DNA of 64,000 bases from Desulfobulbaceae bacterium (GCA_011391865.1 JAABPV010000087.1:1-64000); one strand, 5' to 3'; counted from the stretch's first letter, positions 1-8,549 are shown. The notes: generated by a model not told the origin, from the letters alone. Numbers and translations: made by a program.

Positions 1-52
1 AAGAAAACTTGGCTGTTCGACAGATGAGATTTTTCAGCAACCATGCTTATAG

Positions 53-352
53 TCAATTTATTGTGCTACGGCTATAATCAACAGAGCCGAGCAGGTAGGT
101 GTTGATGATCTTGTCTCTGGCGATGTTGTCGCCGCTGAAGCTGGCTTGGCGCACCGAATTGTCCGTGGTGACAGTCTTGTTGCCAGCCACGTTGTCGCCG
201 CTGCCGCTGTGCGTCTGCCGCACAGTGCTGCCGGGCGGAGGAGCAGGCGGCGTGCTCTCTTCAGGCCAGAGCAGACCTATCCCTGCGGTCAGCGCAGCCA
301 CCGCCACGCCGCTGAAGAGCCACTCCTTGTTCTTCATGATCCAATCCAGCAT
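53..352 (-). CDS. Small membrane-anchored protein with GDNxxRDK motifs, likely truncated paralogue
   Basis: A 99-residue protein of unknown function. The start at 352 is chosen because AGAGGAGG lies 7 nt upstream; an in-frame Met 24 codons earlier has no such site. Residues 1-30 are an amphipathic start (MLDWIMKNKEWLF) and one transmembrane helix ending in LLWPEE, followed by a Pro-rich linker. Two Gly-Asp motifs follow: GDNVAGNK and GDNIARDKIIN. The last 20 residues (YLLGSVDY) match the N-terminus of the TPR protein at 6405-8252, and the N-terminal half matches the small membrane protein at 8256-8438. It therefore looks like a fusion of that pair that ends just after the shared segment, as if the TPR part were lost. 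Function unknown; reality of the ORF is well supported by this homology. Confidence 0.7.
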   Translation of the reverse strand: MLDWIMKNKEWLFSGVAVAALTAGIGLLWPEESTPPAPPPGSTVRQTHSGSGDNVAGNKTVTTDNSVRQASFSGDNIARDKIINTYLLGSVDYSRSTIN

Positions 353-454
353 GAGACAGCCTCCTCTGTAGTGCTTGCCCGCAAGCTGCGGGAATGCTTC
401 GCTTCCGCCTGCATCAACGTACATCAGCCCGCTGCCGCAGTAAACAGCAAAAAG

Positions 455-615
455 GAGTCACTACGGTGTCTCCTGAAGAGTGACCATAGTGACTCCCTCA
501 GAGTCAGCATAGTGTCTCCACCAGAGTGACCATAGTATCTCCACTGGAGACAGCGTAGTGTCTCAACCGGAGTCACCGTAGTATCTCCGCAAGAGACACT
601 ATGGTGTCTCCGGCA
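455..615. repeat. Tandem array of seven 23-bp hairpin units
   Basis: Seven consecutive units with exact 23-bp period starting at 455, 478, 501, 524, 547, 570 and 593. Each begins GAG(T/A)CA and contains an inverted repeat. The last unit is the cleanest: GAGACAC-TATG-GTGTCTC, a 7-bp stem with a 4-nt loop, then a 5-nt spacer. The units diverge mainly in spacer and loop. There are no unique spacers, so it is not CRISPR. The array lies between two minus-strand genes and no gene covers it. Confidence 0.9.
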
Positions 616-684
616 GAGGGTGCTTTCGGGCTGGGAAGAACCGAGCGCGGGAGGAAGGTGGTAGGCAGGGGCTGAAGCGAATCT

Positions 685-1029
685 TCATTCTGCATGTTGC
701 GTCAGCAGAGCTGCCACTTCCTCGCGCAGCTTGGGCAGCTCCTTGATCGCAATGGCCCAGATGATGCTGCTTGAAACTGTGTCGTAGCCATGAATGACCC
801 GGTTGCGGGTATCGACGATGCGGCGGGCGTTGGCAATCTGGAAGTCCGGCTTCAGCTTGAGAATGCGGCTCATTGCCTCGCCGATGATCTCGATGTTGCG
901 CTCCACCGCCCGCCGCGTTTTGAGGTCTCGCTCAAAGGCAAGATAGTTGCGGGGTTCAGGAAGGAAGGAGACTATCTCATCAATGGCGGCCAGCATGTCA
1001 TGCAACCACACAGCGATGTCTTTATCCAT
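685..1029 (-). CDS. hepT: HepT-like ribonuclease toxin (DUF86)
   Basis: A 114-residue all-helical protein of the HepT/DUF86 family, the RNase toxin of the HEPN-MNT type VII toxin-antitoxin system. The family catalytic motif R-x4-H-x-Y is seen as R75-NRVI-H80-G-Y82. The length is normal for the family. Its start overlaps the 3' end of the MNT nucleotidyltransferase gene by 8 nt, the usual antitoxin-toxin arrangement. In studied pairs the MNT partner neutralises HepT by AMPylating the motif tyrosine (established knowledge); that should apply here as Y82 is intact. Confidence 0.9.
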   Translation of the reverse strand: MDKDIAVWLHDMLAAIDEIVSFLPEPRNYLAFERDLKTRRAVERNIEIIGEAMSRILKLKPDFQIANARRIVDTRNRVIHGYDTVSSSIIWAIAIKELPKLREEVAALLTQHAE

Positions 1030-1321
1030 AAATCAGCACCTTGGTCTCGTTGATCCGCTGACGCAGGCAGGGATTGCGCAGCTCCTTCTCCTCCAGCAGG
1101 TCTATGCTGCGGCTGAAGAGCTGCTCAAGCGCGAACTTGAGCGCGAAATACGTGTCCGCATACGAGAGCGGGTCTGCATCGTCAATGTCAACGATGAGGT
1201 CAATGTCGCTGCTCTGCTTGAAGTCCTGCCGCAGGACAGAGCCAAAGGCCGCAAGGCTCCGCACGTGGTGCTTCCGGCAGAGCTGTTGCAGGTTATCCTT
1301 GTGCTGTTCGGTGAGAGTCAT
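1022..1321 (-). CDS. mntA: MntA-like nucleotidyltransferase antitoxin
   Basis: A 99-residue minimal nucleotidyltransferase. The family signature GS-x10-D-x-D is present as G27-S28 ... D39-I-D41, and a further Asp follows (IVDID). It is the upstream, overlapping partner of the HepT gene (8 nt), so the two form a HEPN-MNT toxin-antitoxin operon. Length and motif spacing are typical of MntA. No substitution of key residues is visible. Confidence 0.9.
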   Translation of the reverse strand: MTLTEQHKDNLQQLCRKHHVRSLAAFGSVLRQDFKQSSDIDLIVDIDDADPLSYADTYFALKFALEQLFSRSIDLLEEKELRNPCLRQRINETKVLIYG

Positions 1322-1397
1322 TTGTTTGTCTATAGCTGCCGTGCAATCAGAGCCTCAATCTCGGCAATCAGTGCAGGCAGGTTGGGCTGGTGAAAGC

Positions 1398-1481
1398 TCA
1401 TGCTGGGAGCAGTAATGCGGTTTTGCTTGATGTTCGGCGGAATATGCTTGTGATGTGGGTGCCTTCGATGGCGCAATTCAT
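1398..1481 (-). pseudogene. Decayed copy of an antitoxin start
   Basis: A 27-codon ORF beginning MNCAIEG, the same seven residues that begin the antitoxin at 1932-2171. The match extends into the DNA on both sides of the ATG (shared GCGCAATTCATGCAA on the plus strand). The reading frame departs after residue 7 and stops. A second minus-strand frame downstream (ending [16 protein letters not shown] just before the mntA start) may be the tail of another lost small gene. Read as debris of an earlier toxin-antitoxin gene. Confidence 0.35.
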
Positions 1482-1486
1482 GCAAA

Positions 1487-1522
1487 CTCCGCAAGAGACA
1501 CTATGGTGTCTCCGGCAGAGGG
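1487..1522. repeat. Dispersed single copy of the 23-bp hairpin unit
   Basis: A 36-bp stretch identical to 585-620, the final unit of the tandem array plus flanks (core GAGACACTATGGTGTCTC). It sits directly upstream of the antitoxin-start remnant on the minus strand. One copy ~0.9 kb from the array indicates recent local duplication. Confidence 0.85.
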
Positions 1523-1537
1523 CACTCTTCATGCGCA

Positions 1538-1939
1538 TCAGCCGCTCAAGCTGACGCAATCCACAAAGCTGCTGGCCAGAATGAGCGGATCGTTGGTGAG
1601 GAGCGGCAGGCGCAGATGCCGCGCTGTGCCTGCAATCAGCCGGTCGTGCAGCTCAGGGATGTCGGGGATGTCAAAGGCGCATTCGATGATCTCCAGCGAC
1701 AGCCTCTCCTCCCGGTAGTTCAGGGAGTCTTCCAGCACGGCCCGAAGGTCTTTGACAGAGACAGAAATCCGTCCTTTCTCATGCAGATACCCTATCTCAA
1801 ACAGGACGACCGCCGGGATGATGATCAGGTCTTCCCCTGCGTCCGCCCTGTTGAAAATCAGGTCGGCAGCTTTGCTGATGCCTTTGCCGCCGCTGAGGAA
1901 ACGCACCAGCGCCTGCGTGTCCGTGACGTATTTATTCAT
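1538..1939 (-). CDS. PIN-domain toxin (VapC-like ribonuclease)
   Basis: A 133-residue PIN-domain protein, probably an RNase toxin. Acidic residues expected at the metal site are visible: D7 (YVTDT), E48 (VVLFEIG), D99 (ELHDRLI) and D117 (TNDPLI). The start at 1939 (MNKYVTDT) is preferred because PIN toxins begin a few residues before this Asp; a start 5 codons upstream (1954) is also possible. Either overlaps the end of the upstream antitoxin gene, implying coupled translation. It is the last gene of a gyrA-antitoxin-toxin run. Confidence 0.85.
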   Translation of the reverse strand: MNKYVTDTQALVRFLSGGKGISKAADLIFNRADAGEDLIIIPAVVLFEIGYLHEKGRISVSVKDLRAVLEDSLNYREERLSLEIIECAFDIPDIPELHDRLIAGTARHLRLPLLTNDPLILASSFVDCVSLSG

Positions 1940-2171
1940 CTGCGCTGGACTCATCTAAGAGATGCGCCGCCGACCTGCTTTGCAGCTCCTTCAAGTCCTG
2001 CTCAAGCTGATCGTACTCCACGGCAGTCCCCTTGAACATGCCGCCGAGCTTCGCAATCCGCTTCTGCTTGTTCAGGAAGACCACCAGCACGCTGACCGGT
2101 TCGTGGAACGGCGGCGTTTCCGCTAGCTCAACGGCACCGTTCCGGTACACGCCTTCTATGGCGCAATTCAT
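1932..2171 (-). CDS. Antitoxin of the PIN pair (DUF104/VapB-like)
   Basis: A 79-residue protein. Residues 1-32 ([16 protein letters not shown]...VSVLVVF) resemble the small beta-rich DUF104/AF2212-type antitoxins, and the C-terminal half is a charged helix that could bind the toxin. Its start ATG overlaps the gyrA stop codon by 4 nt and its end overlaps the PIN toxin start, so it is translationally coupled at both ends. Family assignment is from the N-terminal pattern and position only. Confidence 0.7.
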   Translation of the reverse strand: MNCAIEGVYRNGAVELAETPPFHEPVSVLVVFLNKQKRIAKLGGMFKGTAVEYDQLEQDLKELQSRSAAHLLDESSADE

Positions 2172-4696
2172 GCAAGCTCCTCCCCGCTCTCCACCGCCCC
2201 GTCCTCCTCAAGCTCCACATCCCCAGAAGAGCGCGCCAAGATGGACATGTCCACCACGCGCTCGCCCTCACCGAGGTTGATCATACGCACGCCCTGAGTG
2301 TTGCGGCCAATCACCCGCATTGAGTCCATCGGCATCCGAATGACCTTGGCCGAGTTGGCAATGAGCATCACTTGGTCGCTGTCCTCCACCTGCAAGGCAC
2401 CGACCACCATGCCGTTGCGGTCGCTGGTCTTGATCGTAGCCACACCCTTGCCGCCACGGCTTTGCAGGCGGTACTCGGACACTGCGGTGCGCTTACCGTA
2501 GCCGTTCTCCGTCACGGTGAGGATGGACGTTGACTCGCACTCGCTCTTCTTCAGCACCACCGCGCCGACCACCGCATCGTCGTCTGTTAGGGTGATGCCC
2601 TTGACTCCACTCGCGATGCGGCCCACTGTGCGCACGTCATCTTCTTGGAAGTGAATGGACATGCCCTGCCGCGTGACAAGGAAGACCTCATCCTCGCCGG
2701 AGGTGATGGCCGCGCAGAGGATCTCGTCGTCCTCGCGGATGGTCAGGCCGATCTTGCCCTTGCGCATGGGCCGCTTGTACTCGGCAATGCTGGTCTTCTT
2801 GATGATGCCCTTCTTGGTCACAGTGAGGATGGAGAGAGCCTCGTCGGCATGGGCAAGGTCAGCCACCGGCAGGATGGCCGCCACCTTCTCGCCCTCGCCC
2901 AGCTCCAGCAGGTTGACGATTGCCCGCCCTTTGGCCGTGCGTCCGCCTTCAGGCAGCTCATAGACCCTGCGCCAGAAGACCCGGCCTAAGTTGGTGAAGA
3001 AGAGGAAGGTGTCCAGCGTCGAGGCGGTGTAGAGGCCGGAGACGAAGTCATCCTTCACGTCGGCCATGCCTGCCACGCCCTTGCCGCCGCGCCGCTGCGC
3101 CCGGTAGAGGCTGAGGGCGTTGCGCTTGATGAAGCCGTTGTGCGAGACCGTGACCACCATCTCCTCGTCGGCGATCATGTCTTCCGGCAGGATCTCGTCC
3201 GGCATGTCGATGATCTCGGTGCGGCGGCTGTCGCCGTACTGCTCGCGGATCTCGCGGAACTCATCGCGGATGATCTGCATGACCAGCGCGTCATCAGCCA
3301 GCACGCTCTTGAGATACGCGATGCGCTCGCCCACCTCGGCATACTCCTGCATGATCTTGTCGCGCTCCAGACCTGTGAGGCGTTGCAGGCGCATGTCGAG
3401 TATCACCTGCGCTTGCAGCTCGGACAGGGCGAAACGCTCCATCAGCCCGGCCTTGGCATCACTTGGCCCAGCAGCGGCCCGCACCAGCTCAACCACTGGG
3501 TCGAGGTTGTCCAAGGCGATCTTCAGTCCTGCCAAGAGATGGGCGCGTTCCTCGGCCTTGCCCAAGTCAAAGGCGGTGCGGCGGTACACTACGGTGCGCC
3601 GGTGCTCGACGAAGTGAACGAGCAGCTGCTTGAGGTTGAGGATCTCCGGCCTGCCATTGACAATGCAGAGCATGATCACTCCGAAGCTCTTTTGCAGCGG
3701 CGTGAGGGTGTAGAGCTGATTGATGGTCACGTCGGGATTCTCATCCCGCTTCAGGTCCATGACAATGCGCAGGCCGTCGCGGTCAGACTCGTCGCGCACA
3801 TCAGCGATGGAGGTGATGCGCTTCTCCTTCATCAGCAGGGCGATGCGCTGCACCAAGTCCGCCTTATTCTGCTGGAACGGCACTTCCGTGACCACGATGG
3901 CCTCGCCCTCGCCCTTCTTGCGCCGCTCTACGTGCAACCTGCCACGCATCACCAGCCTGCCGCGTCCGGTCTCGTAGGCTTCGCGGATGCCTGCCCTGCC
4001 GCAGATGAAGCCGCCTGTCGGGAAGTCCGGGCCGGTGATGTGCTCGGCCAGTTCCGGCACCGTAATCTCTGGGTTCTCCGTCAGGGCGACGAGCGCGTCC
4101 ATCATCTCGCTCAGATTGTGCGGCGGGATCTTGGTCGCCATGCCCACCGCAATGCCTTCCGAGCCATTGAGCAGCAGGTTCGGGATGCGGGCGGGCAGGA
4201 CAGTCGGCTCCTGCTGCGAGCCGTCGTAGTTGGGGATGAAGTCCACCGTGTCCTTGTCAATATCCGCCACCAGCTCCTGATCCAGCCTGCTCATGCGGGC
4301 CTCGGTGTAGCGCATGGCCGCTGCTGAATCGCCGTCCATGGAGCCGAAGTTGCCTTGGCCGTCCACGAGCGGGTAGCGCAGGGAGAAGTCCTGGGCCATG
4401 CGCACAATGGTGTCGTACACCGCTGTGTCGCCGTGCGGGTGGTATTTGCCGATCACATCGCCGACAATGCGCGCGGACTTGACGTAGGGCCGGTTGTGGA
4501 GGGTGCCCAGCTCGCGCATGGCGTAGAGGCAGCGCCGGTGCACCGGCTTGAGGCCGTCGCGCACGTCCGGCAGGGCGCGGCCAACAATCACGGACATGGC
4601 GTAGTCCAGATAGGACTTGCGCAGCTCCTTCTCAATGTCAACGGTCTGTATTGCTTCGGGCAGGATTTCGTCCTGCGCTGCTTCTGCTGTGGTCAT
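2168..4696 (-). CDS. gyrA: DNA gyrase subunit A
   Basis: An 842-residue GyrA, the DNA-cleaving subunit of gyrase. The breakage-reunion domain is complete: active-site Tyr is Y130 in RYTEARM, and the quinolone-resistance region reads [10 protein letters not shown] with Thr91 and Asp95 at the positions of E. coli Ser83 and Asp87. The C-terminal domain carries the GyrA box QRRGGKG, which separates gyrase A from ParC. The tail after the last blade is short and acidic. The stop overlaps the next gene (an antitoxin) by 4 nt. gyrB is not in the window. Confidence 0.97.
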   Translation of the reverse strand: MTTAEAAQDEILPEAIQTVDIEKELRKSYLDYAMSVIVGRALPDVRDGLKPVHRRCLYAMRELGTLHNRPYVKSARIVGDVIGKYHPHGDTAVYDTIVRMAQDFSLRYPLVDGQGNFGSMDGDSAAAMRYTEARMSRLDQELVADIDKDTVDFIPNYDGSQQEPTVLPARIPNLLLNGSEGIAVGMATKIPPHNLSEMMDALVALTENPEITVPELAEHITGPDFPTGGFICGRAGIREAYETGRGRLVMRGRLHVERRKKGEGEAIVVTEVPFQQNKADLVQRIALLMKEKRITSIADVRDESDRDGLRIVMDLKRDENPDVTINQLYTLTPLQKSFGVIMLCIVNGRPEILNLKQLLVHFVEHRRTVVYRRTAFDLGKAEERAHLLAGLKIALDNLDPVVELVRAAAGPSDAKAGLMERFALSELQAQVILDMRLQRLTGLERDKIMQEYAEVGERIAYLKSVLADDALVMQIIRDEFREIREQYGDSRRTEIIDMPDEILPEDMIADEEMVVTVSHNGFIKRNALSLYRAQRRGGKGVAGMADVKDDFVSGLYTASTLDTFLFFTNLGRVFWRRVYELPEGGRTAKGRAIVNLLELGEGEKVAAILPVADLAHADEALSILTVTKKGIIKKTSIAEYKRPMRKGKIGLTIREDDEILCAAITSGEDEVFLVTRQGMSIHFQEDDVRTVGRIASGVKGITLTDDDAVVGAVVLKKSECESTSILTVTENGYGKRTAVSEYRLQSRGGKGVATIKTSDRNGMVVGALQVEDSDQVMLIANSAKVIRMPMDSMRVIGRNTQGVRMINLGEGERVVDMSILARSSGDVELEEDGAVESGEELA

Positions 4697-4729
4697 GCCT
4701 TGCCTTGTTTCGTGGTTGCCGGCTGCGGG

Positions 4730-5137
4730 TCAGCGCAGGCCGTTCTCATGGAAGAATGCGCTGTACTTCTTGTCTGTGCCCTTGATGTGGCCTTGCAGCC
4801 AGTCGCGCAGGAAGTACAGGGTGTCTATGGAGACCGTCAGGCGGCCTCCCTCAAAGTCGGTCTGGAACTCAGTCACCTTCTTGACAAAGGCGGCGTGCTC
4901 CTTCATGTGCGCCGCTGCATCAGGGTATCTGAACTGGGCGAAGTATTTTTCCTCCACCTTGAAATGGCTGTCGGTGTAGCTGATCAGGCCGCTGAGGATC
5001 CTGCCCATCACGTCCTTGCCCTTGCCGCTCTTCATCGCGTCGTGCAGCTCGTTGATCATCACCACCAGCTTCTGGTGCTGCCTGTCGATCTCCGCCACAT
5101 GGACGCTCAGGCTCTCGTCCCAAGTTATCAGACTCAT
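4730..5137 (-). CDS. Bacteriohemerythrin
   Basis: A 135-residue single-domain hemerythrin that binds O2 at a non-haem di-iron site in the cytoplasm. All seven iron ligands are in place: H21, H58, E62, H77, H81, H117 and D122 (motifs DRQHQ, SHFKVEE, HMKEH, HIKGTD). GGGAGG precedes the ATG. It lies 33 nt upstream of gyrA on the same strand but no functional link is implied. In microaerophilic anaerobes such proteins buffer or deliver oxygen. Confidence 0.95.
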   Translation of the reverse strand: MSLITWDESLSVHVAEIDRQHQKLVVMINELHDAMKSGKGKDVMGRILSGLISYTDSHFKVEEKYFAQFRYPDAAAHMKEHAAFVKKVTEFQTDFEGGRLTVSIDTLYFLRDWLQGHIKGTDKKYSAFFHENGLR

Positions 5138-5158
5138 CTCGCCACCTCCCGGTTGTTG

Positions 5159-6061
5159 TTATTGTTTCTGCAAACTGACCAGTTCATCGCTGGACAAGCC
5201 TGTGCTGGCAGCGATGACCTCCAGCGCGATGCCATGCGCCAGCAGGCTGCGGGCAATGGCGAGCTTTGCCTCGCGCTGCCCTTTTTCCATGCCTTGCTCT
5301 AAGCCTTTCGCCATGCCCTTTTCCATGCCTTTTTCCATGCCCTTCGCCAGTCCGTCCTTCTCCGCCTTGATCAACGCACCCTGTTGAAGCATGATGAAGT
5401 CCCGGCGTTTGAATTGCACTTCCAGCTCCTCCTCGCTCAGGGCGGCGGTGTTGGCCAAGTCAAACGCCTCCAGCAGCGGCAGCTCGGTGAAGGTCTTGGG
5501 GATGAAGTCGAGTGCGCCTGCGTTCTTGATGAAGTAAATCCACTTGTCCGTGACCGTGCGCAGCTCCTCCTCACCTTTCTTGAACTTGGGCAGCTCGACA
5601 AAGATCAGCTCGATCTCATCGCTGTACTGGACAAGCTGCTCCTTCTCCCGCAGGTTCCAGTACGAGATCACCTTGTCAAAGTCCTTGAACATCTCGAAAT
5701 CGGTGATGGTCAGGGCAATGACCGGCTCCAAGCCCGCATACTGCTGCGAGCGTCTGAGCTGCGAGGAATACAGTTTGGCGGCATTGTACAGCACCCGCTT
5801 CTCGAAGCCCTCAACATTGAGCACCTGCATCTCAATGATGACTTTGGCGCGGTTAGATAGCACCGCCTTCACGTCAACATAGCTGTCCTTCATGCCCTTC
5901 AGCGGCGGCACCTGATACGGATCAACAATGATCAGATCAGTGATTCTCTCGTCGCCAAAGTCAATTATGGCGTTGAGGAAGTCAATCAAGATGCTTTTTG
6001 ACTGCTCGCTGCCAAAGACCCGCTTGAAGGCGAAGTCGGTTCTCACGTCAAGGAATTGCAT
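5159..6061 (-). CDS. Rpn-family recombination-promoting nuclease / putative transposase
   Basis: A 300-residue PD-(D/E)XK nuclease of the Rpn/PDDEXK_2 type. The N-terminus MQFLDVRTDFAFKRVFG is the family hallmark, and the catalytic core reads KDSYVDVKA...VIIEMQ (Asp and E-x-Q). Residues ~240-262 are a run of tetrapeptides of GMEK/GMAK/GLEQ type, encoded by 12-bp DNA repeats, followed by a helical tail (LAIARSLLAHGI...LSSDEL). The repeat run is common in this family and can vary by slippage. Downstream gene is bacteriohemerythrin. Confidence 0.88.
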   Translation of the reverse strand: MQFLDVRTDFAFKRVFGSEQSKSILIDFLNAIIDFGDERITDLIIVDPYQVPPLKGMKDSYVDVKAVLSNRAKVIIEMQVLNVEGFEKRVLYNAAKLYSSQLRRSQQYAGLEPVIALTITDFEMFKDFDKVISYWNLREKEQLVQYSDEIELIFVELPKFKKGEEELRTVTDKWIYFIKNAGALDFIPKTFTELPLLEAFDLANTAALSEEELEVQFKRRDFIMLQQGALIKAEKDGLAKGMEKGMEKGMAKGLEQGMEKGQREAKLAIARSLLAHGIALEVIAASTGLSSDELVSLQKQ

Positions 6062-6130
6062 CTCAAGCCTCTTTTTTCACAAGTTGCATTCAGCAGAAGG
6101 AAAAGGCCCGCTGCTAATGGCGGACGCTCT

Positions 6131-6259
6131 TCATGCAGTATATCCGCTTGACGGCCCCGGAAGCCAGCACTGCCGCGCTTTTTCCGCATTTAGCTGGCAG
6201 CGGGGCCGCTGCGGCTTGGTGAGGGCGTTGATCTGCGGCTGCCATTGAATCGTTGTCAT
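6131..6259 (-). CDS. Small ORF of unknown function, possible gene fragment
   Basis: A 42-codon ORF (start MTTIQWQPQINALTKP) with AGGAGCATCAGC directly before its ATG. It is the only candidate gene in the 343-bp space between the Rpn gene and the TPR gene. I do not recognise it; the start resembles an N-terminal fragment of a larger protein. Nothing else is evident in that space. Confidence 0.3.
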   Translation of the reverse strand: MTTIQWQPQINALTKPQRPRCQLNAEKARQCWLPGPSSGYTA

Positions 6260-6404
6260 GCTGATGCTCCTATGCAGAGGGAAAGACACGGAATGCGCGG
6301 CGCTTCTGTCAGACTAAAACGGCGCGGCGGCGTTGTCAACAGGATTCCGCCGCAGACCGCCAAGCACGGTCGGCGGTTACGGTCAAGGCTGCTGCGCGGA
6401 TGCT

Positions 6405-8252
6405 TCATGCCGACGGCTTTGCCTTGTTGGCCGCCAGCAGCCGTTCTGCTTGATCAAGATAGCCTTGCAGATGCGGTGCCTCCTTGCACAACGGGATGAG
6501 AATATCCCGCGCCTCCTGCGCATACGCAATAGACTTGGCTTTGTCAGGCACATTTTGCAGGTGGAAGATGCTCAGGTTGAACAGCGTCTGCGCCACATTT
6601 TCGAGAAATGCTTTCGGCTCGGCCTCGGCAAGGCTGCGGTATATCTTCAGTGCTTCCTCAAGTTCTTTCAGGGCCGGGCCGTAATCCTTGGTATCAGCAT
6701 GAAGAAGAGCCAGATTGTTCAGGGTGCCTGCCACATACGGGAGAAATGCTTTCGGCTCAGTTTCGGCAAGGCTGCGCCTGATCTTCAATGCTTCCTCAAA
6801 TTCTTTCAGGGCCGGGCCGTAGTCTTGGGTCTGATAATGCAGGGCAGCCAGATTGTTCAGGGCTATTGCCACATAAGAGAGAAAGGCTTTCGGCTCGGTC
6901 TCAGCAAGGCTGCGGTACAGCTTCAATGCTTCCTCGTATTTCTTCAAGGCCGGGCCGTAGTCTTGAGTGGCATCATGAAGCGAGGCCAGATTGTTCAGGG
7001 TTGTTGCCACATCCGGGAGAAATGCTTTCGGCTCGGCCTCAGCAAGGCTGCGCCTGATCTTCAGTGCTTCCTCATATTCCTTCAGGGCTGGGCCGTAGTC
7101 TTGGGTGTCGCTATGCAGGTTAGCCAGATTGTTCAGTGTATTTGCCACATCCGGGAGAAATGCTTTCGGCTCGGCCTCGGCAAGGCTGCGCCTGATCTTC
7201 AGTGCTTCCTCATATTCCTTCAGGGCTGGGCCGTAGTCTTGGGTCTGAGCGTGCAGGAGGGCAAGATTGTTCAGGATACCTGCCATATCCGGGAGAAATG
7301 CTTTTGTCTCGGTCTCGGAAAGACTGCGGTAGATCTTCAATGCTTCCTCATATTCCTTCAGGGCTGGGCCGTAGTCTCGGGTATAATAATGCAGGTTGGC
7401 AAGATTATTCAGAGTCATGGCCATATCCTTGAGAAATACCTTTGGCTCGGTCTTGACAAGACTGCGAAAGAGCTTCAGCACTTCCTCGTATTCTTTCAGC
7501 GCTGGGCCGTAGTCGTGGGTCTGAGTATGCAGGTTGGCCAGATTGTTCAGGGTGCTTGCCACCTTCGGGAGAAATACTTTTGGCTCAGTCTCAGCGTTTT
7601 TGCGGACCTGCTGCAAGACTTCTTGAAACAGCAGCTCCGCTTTGCTGAAGGCATTATTCTGATAGAGGAAGACAGCGTAGGCGTGCAGCACCTCCTCCGT
7701 CCGTGCCGCAGCAAGTGCCTGCGTGAAATACCCATCTGTCCGACGGAACCTGTCCTCTCCCTCTGCCAGCGGCGTGACTAAGGAAAGCTGCGCCTTGAGC
7801 AGGAACTCAGTCGCCCTGTCCGCTAAGTCCTGCTCAATGGCTGCCAGCTTGTCTTTGGCCGCAGTCTGCTCCAGCTTCAGCCGGTCAACGTCGCGCTCAA
7901 TCTCCTCAGCTTTGAGCACGGCATCCGCTTCCCTGAACTCGCCTTTTTCAAAGTGCTCCTTGGCCCGCCGCAGCCGCTCTGTATTGATGGGAATGCGGGT
8001 GATCTGCTCATGTATGCGGAAGACCTGCACCTTGAAGTCCGCCAGCTGCTTGCGCAGCTCTTCCAGCTTGGCGGACTGCTTCAAGCGCAGGTCGGCGCGC
8101 TCCGAGGGAATGCCTGCCAGCAGCTCTTCTCCGTCCTTGATCTCAGCCATGAGCTGCTGATAATCCACGGAGCCGAGCAGGTAGTTGTTGATGATCTTGT
8201 CTCTGCCGATGTTGTCGCCAGAGACATTGTGCTGCTGATGCTGATCAAACAT
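6405..8252 (-). CDS. TPR protein with N-terminal GDNxxRDK motif
   Basis: A 615-residue protein. Residues 1-25 carry GDNIGRDKIINNYLLGSVDY, shared with the neighbouring small membrane protein and with the paralogue at 53-352. Residues ~30-190 are predicted helical/coiled coil (charged Glu/Lys/Leu heptads). From ~220 to 560 there are seven 46-residue tetratricopeptide units of the kinesin-light-chain style (TLNNLANLH...DYGPALKEYEEALKI). The repeats are nearly identical in DNA with a 138-bp period, so copy number may vary. No enzymatic domain is visible. It follows its membrane partner by 3 nt and is probably translated with it. Likely a scaffold held at the membrane through the shared motif; that is inference. 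Confidence 0.85.
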   Translation of the reverse strand: MFDQHQQHNVSGDNIGRDKIINNYLLGSVDYQQLMAEIKDGEELLAGIPSERADLRLKQSAKLEELRKQLADFKVQVFRIHEQITRIPINTERLRRAKEHFEKGEFREADAVLKAEEIERDVDRLKLEQTAAKDKLAAIEQDLADRATEFLLKAQLSLVTPLAEGEDRFRRTDGYFTQALAAARTEEVLHAYAVFLYQNNAFSKAELLFQEVLQQVRKNAETEPKVFLPKVASTLNNLANLHTQTHDYGPALKEYEEVLKLFRSLVKTEPKVFLKDMAMTLNNLANLHYYTRDYGPALKEYEEALKIYRSLSETETKAFLPDMAGILNNLALLHAQTQDYGPALKEYEEALKIRRSLAEAEPKAFLPDVANTLNNLANLHSDTQDYGPALKEYEEALKIRRSLAEAEPKAFLPDVATTLNNLASLHDATQDYGPALKKYEEALKLYRSLAETEPKAFLSYVAIALNNLAALHYQTQDYGPALKEFEEALKIRRSLAETEPKAFLPYVAGTLNNLALLHADTKDYGPALKELEEALKIYRSLAEAEPKAFLENVAQTLFNLSIFHLQNVPDKAKSIAYAQEARDILIPLCKEAPHLQGYLDQAERLLAANKAKPSA

Positions 8253-8255
8253 GGC

Positions 8256-8438
8256 TCACCTGTTGACGTTCTTATCCCTGCCCACGTTGTCGCCATTGAC
8301 GTTGGTTTGATGCAAAGAATGTGTGCCAGCCTCATCCTTGCCCTTCTTCGGCCAAAGCCAGCCAACGGCTGCAACCAGCGCAACAACACCGATGCCCTCA
8401 AACAACCAATCCTTGTTCGCTATGATCCAATCCCACAC
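8256..8438 (-). CDS. Small membrane protein with GDN motif, partner of the TPR protein
   Basis: A 60-residue protein. Residues 1-30 (MWDWIIANKDWLFEGIG...GWLWPKK) form an amphipathic start and one transmembrane helix; the rest ends in NGDNVGRDKNVNR. It parallels residues 1-60 of the protein at 53-352. It ends 3 nt before the TPR gene, which begins with the same GDNxGRDK motif. This spacing, plus the shared motif, suggests that the two form a complex at the inner membrane. Function unknown. Confidence 0.8.
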   Translation of the reverse strand: MWDWIIANKDWLFEGIGVVALVAAVGWLWPKKGKDEAGTHSLHQTNVNGDNVGRDKNVNR

Positions 8439-8549
8439 GATCCGCCCTCCTCGTGTCCTGTTTGTTTGCTGTCCGCGACCGCCAAAGCAAACAGGGACTC
8501 GGCCTGCGCCAAGTCCCTGCCGTGTTGTCGCTGCTGCGGGAGGCCGCCC

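Noticed and set aside
3140-4327. 395-residue plus-strand ORF
   Set aside because: Antisense to gyrA, which is unambiguous.
6333-7781. 482-residue plus-strand ORF with repeats
   Set aside because: Antisense shadow of the TPR gene; its repeats mirror the 138-bp TPR repeats, and the minus-strand protein is a clear family member.
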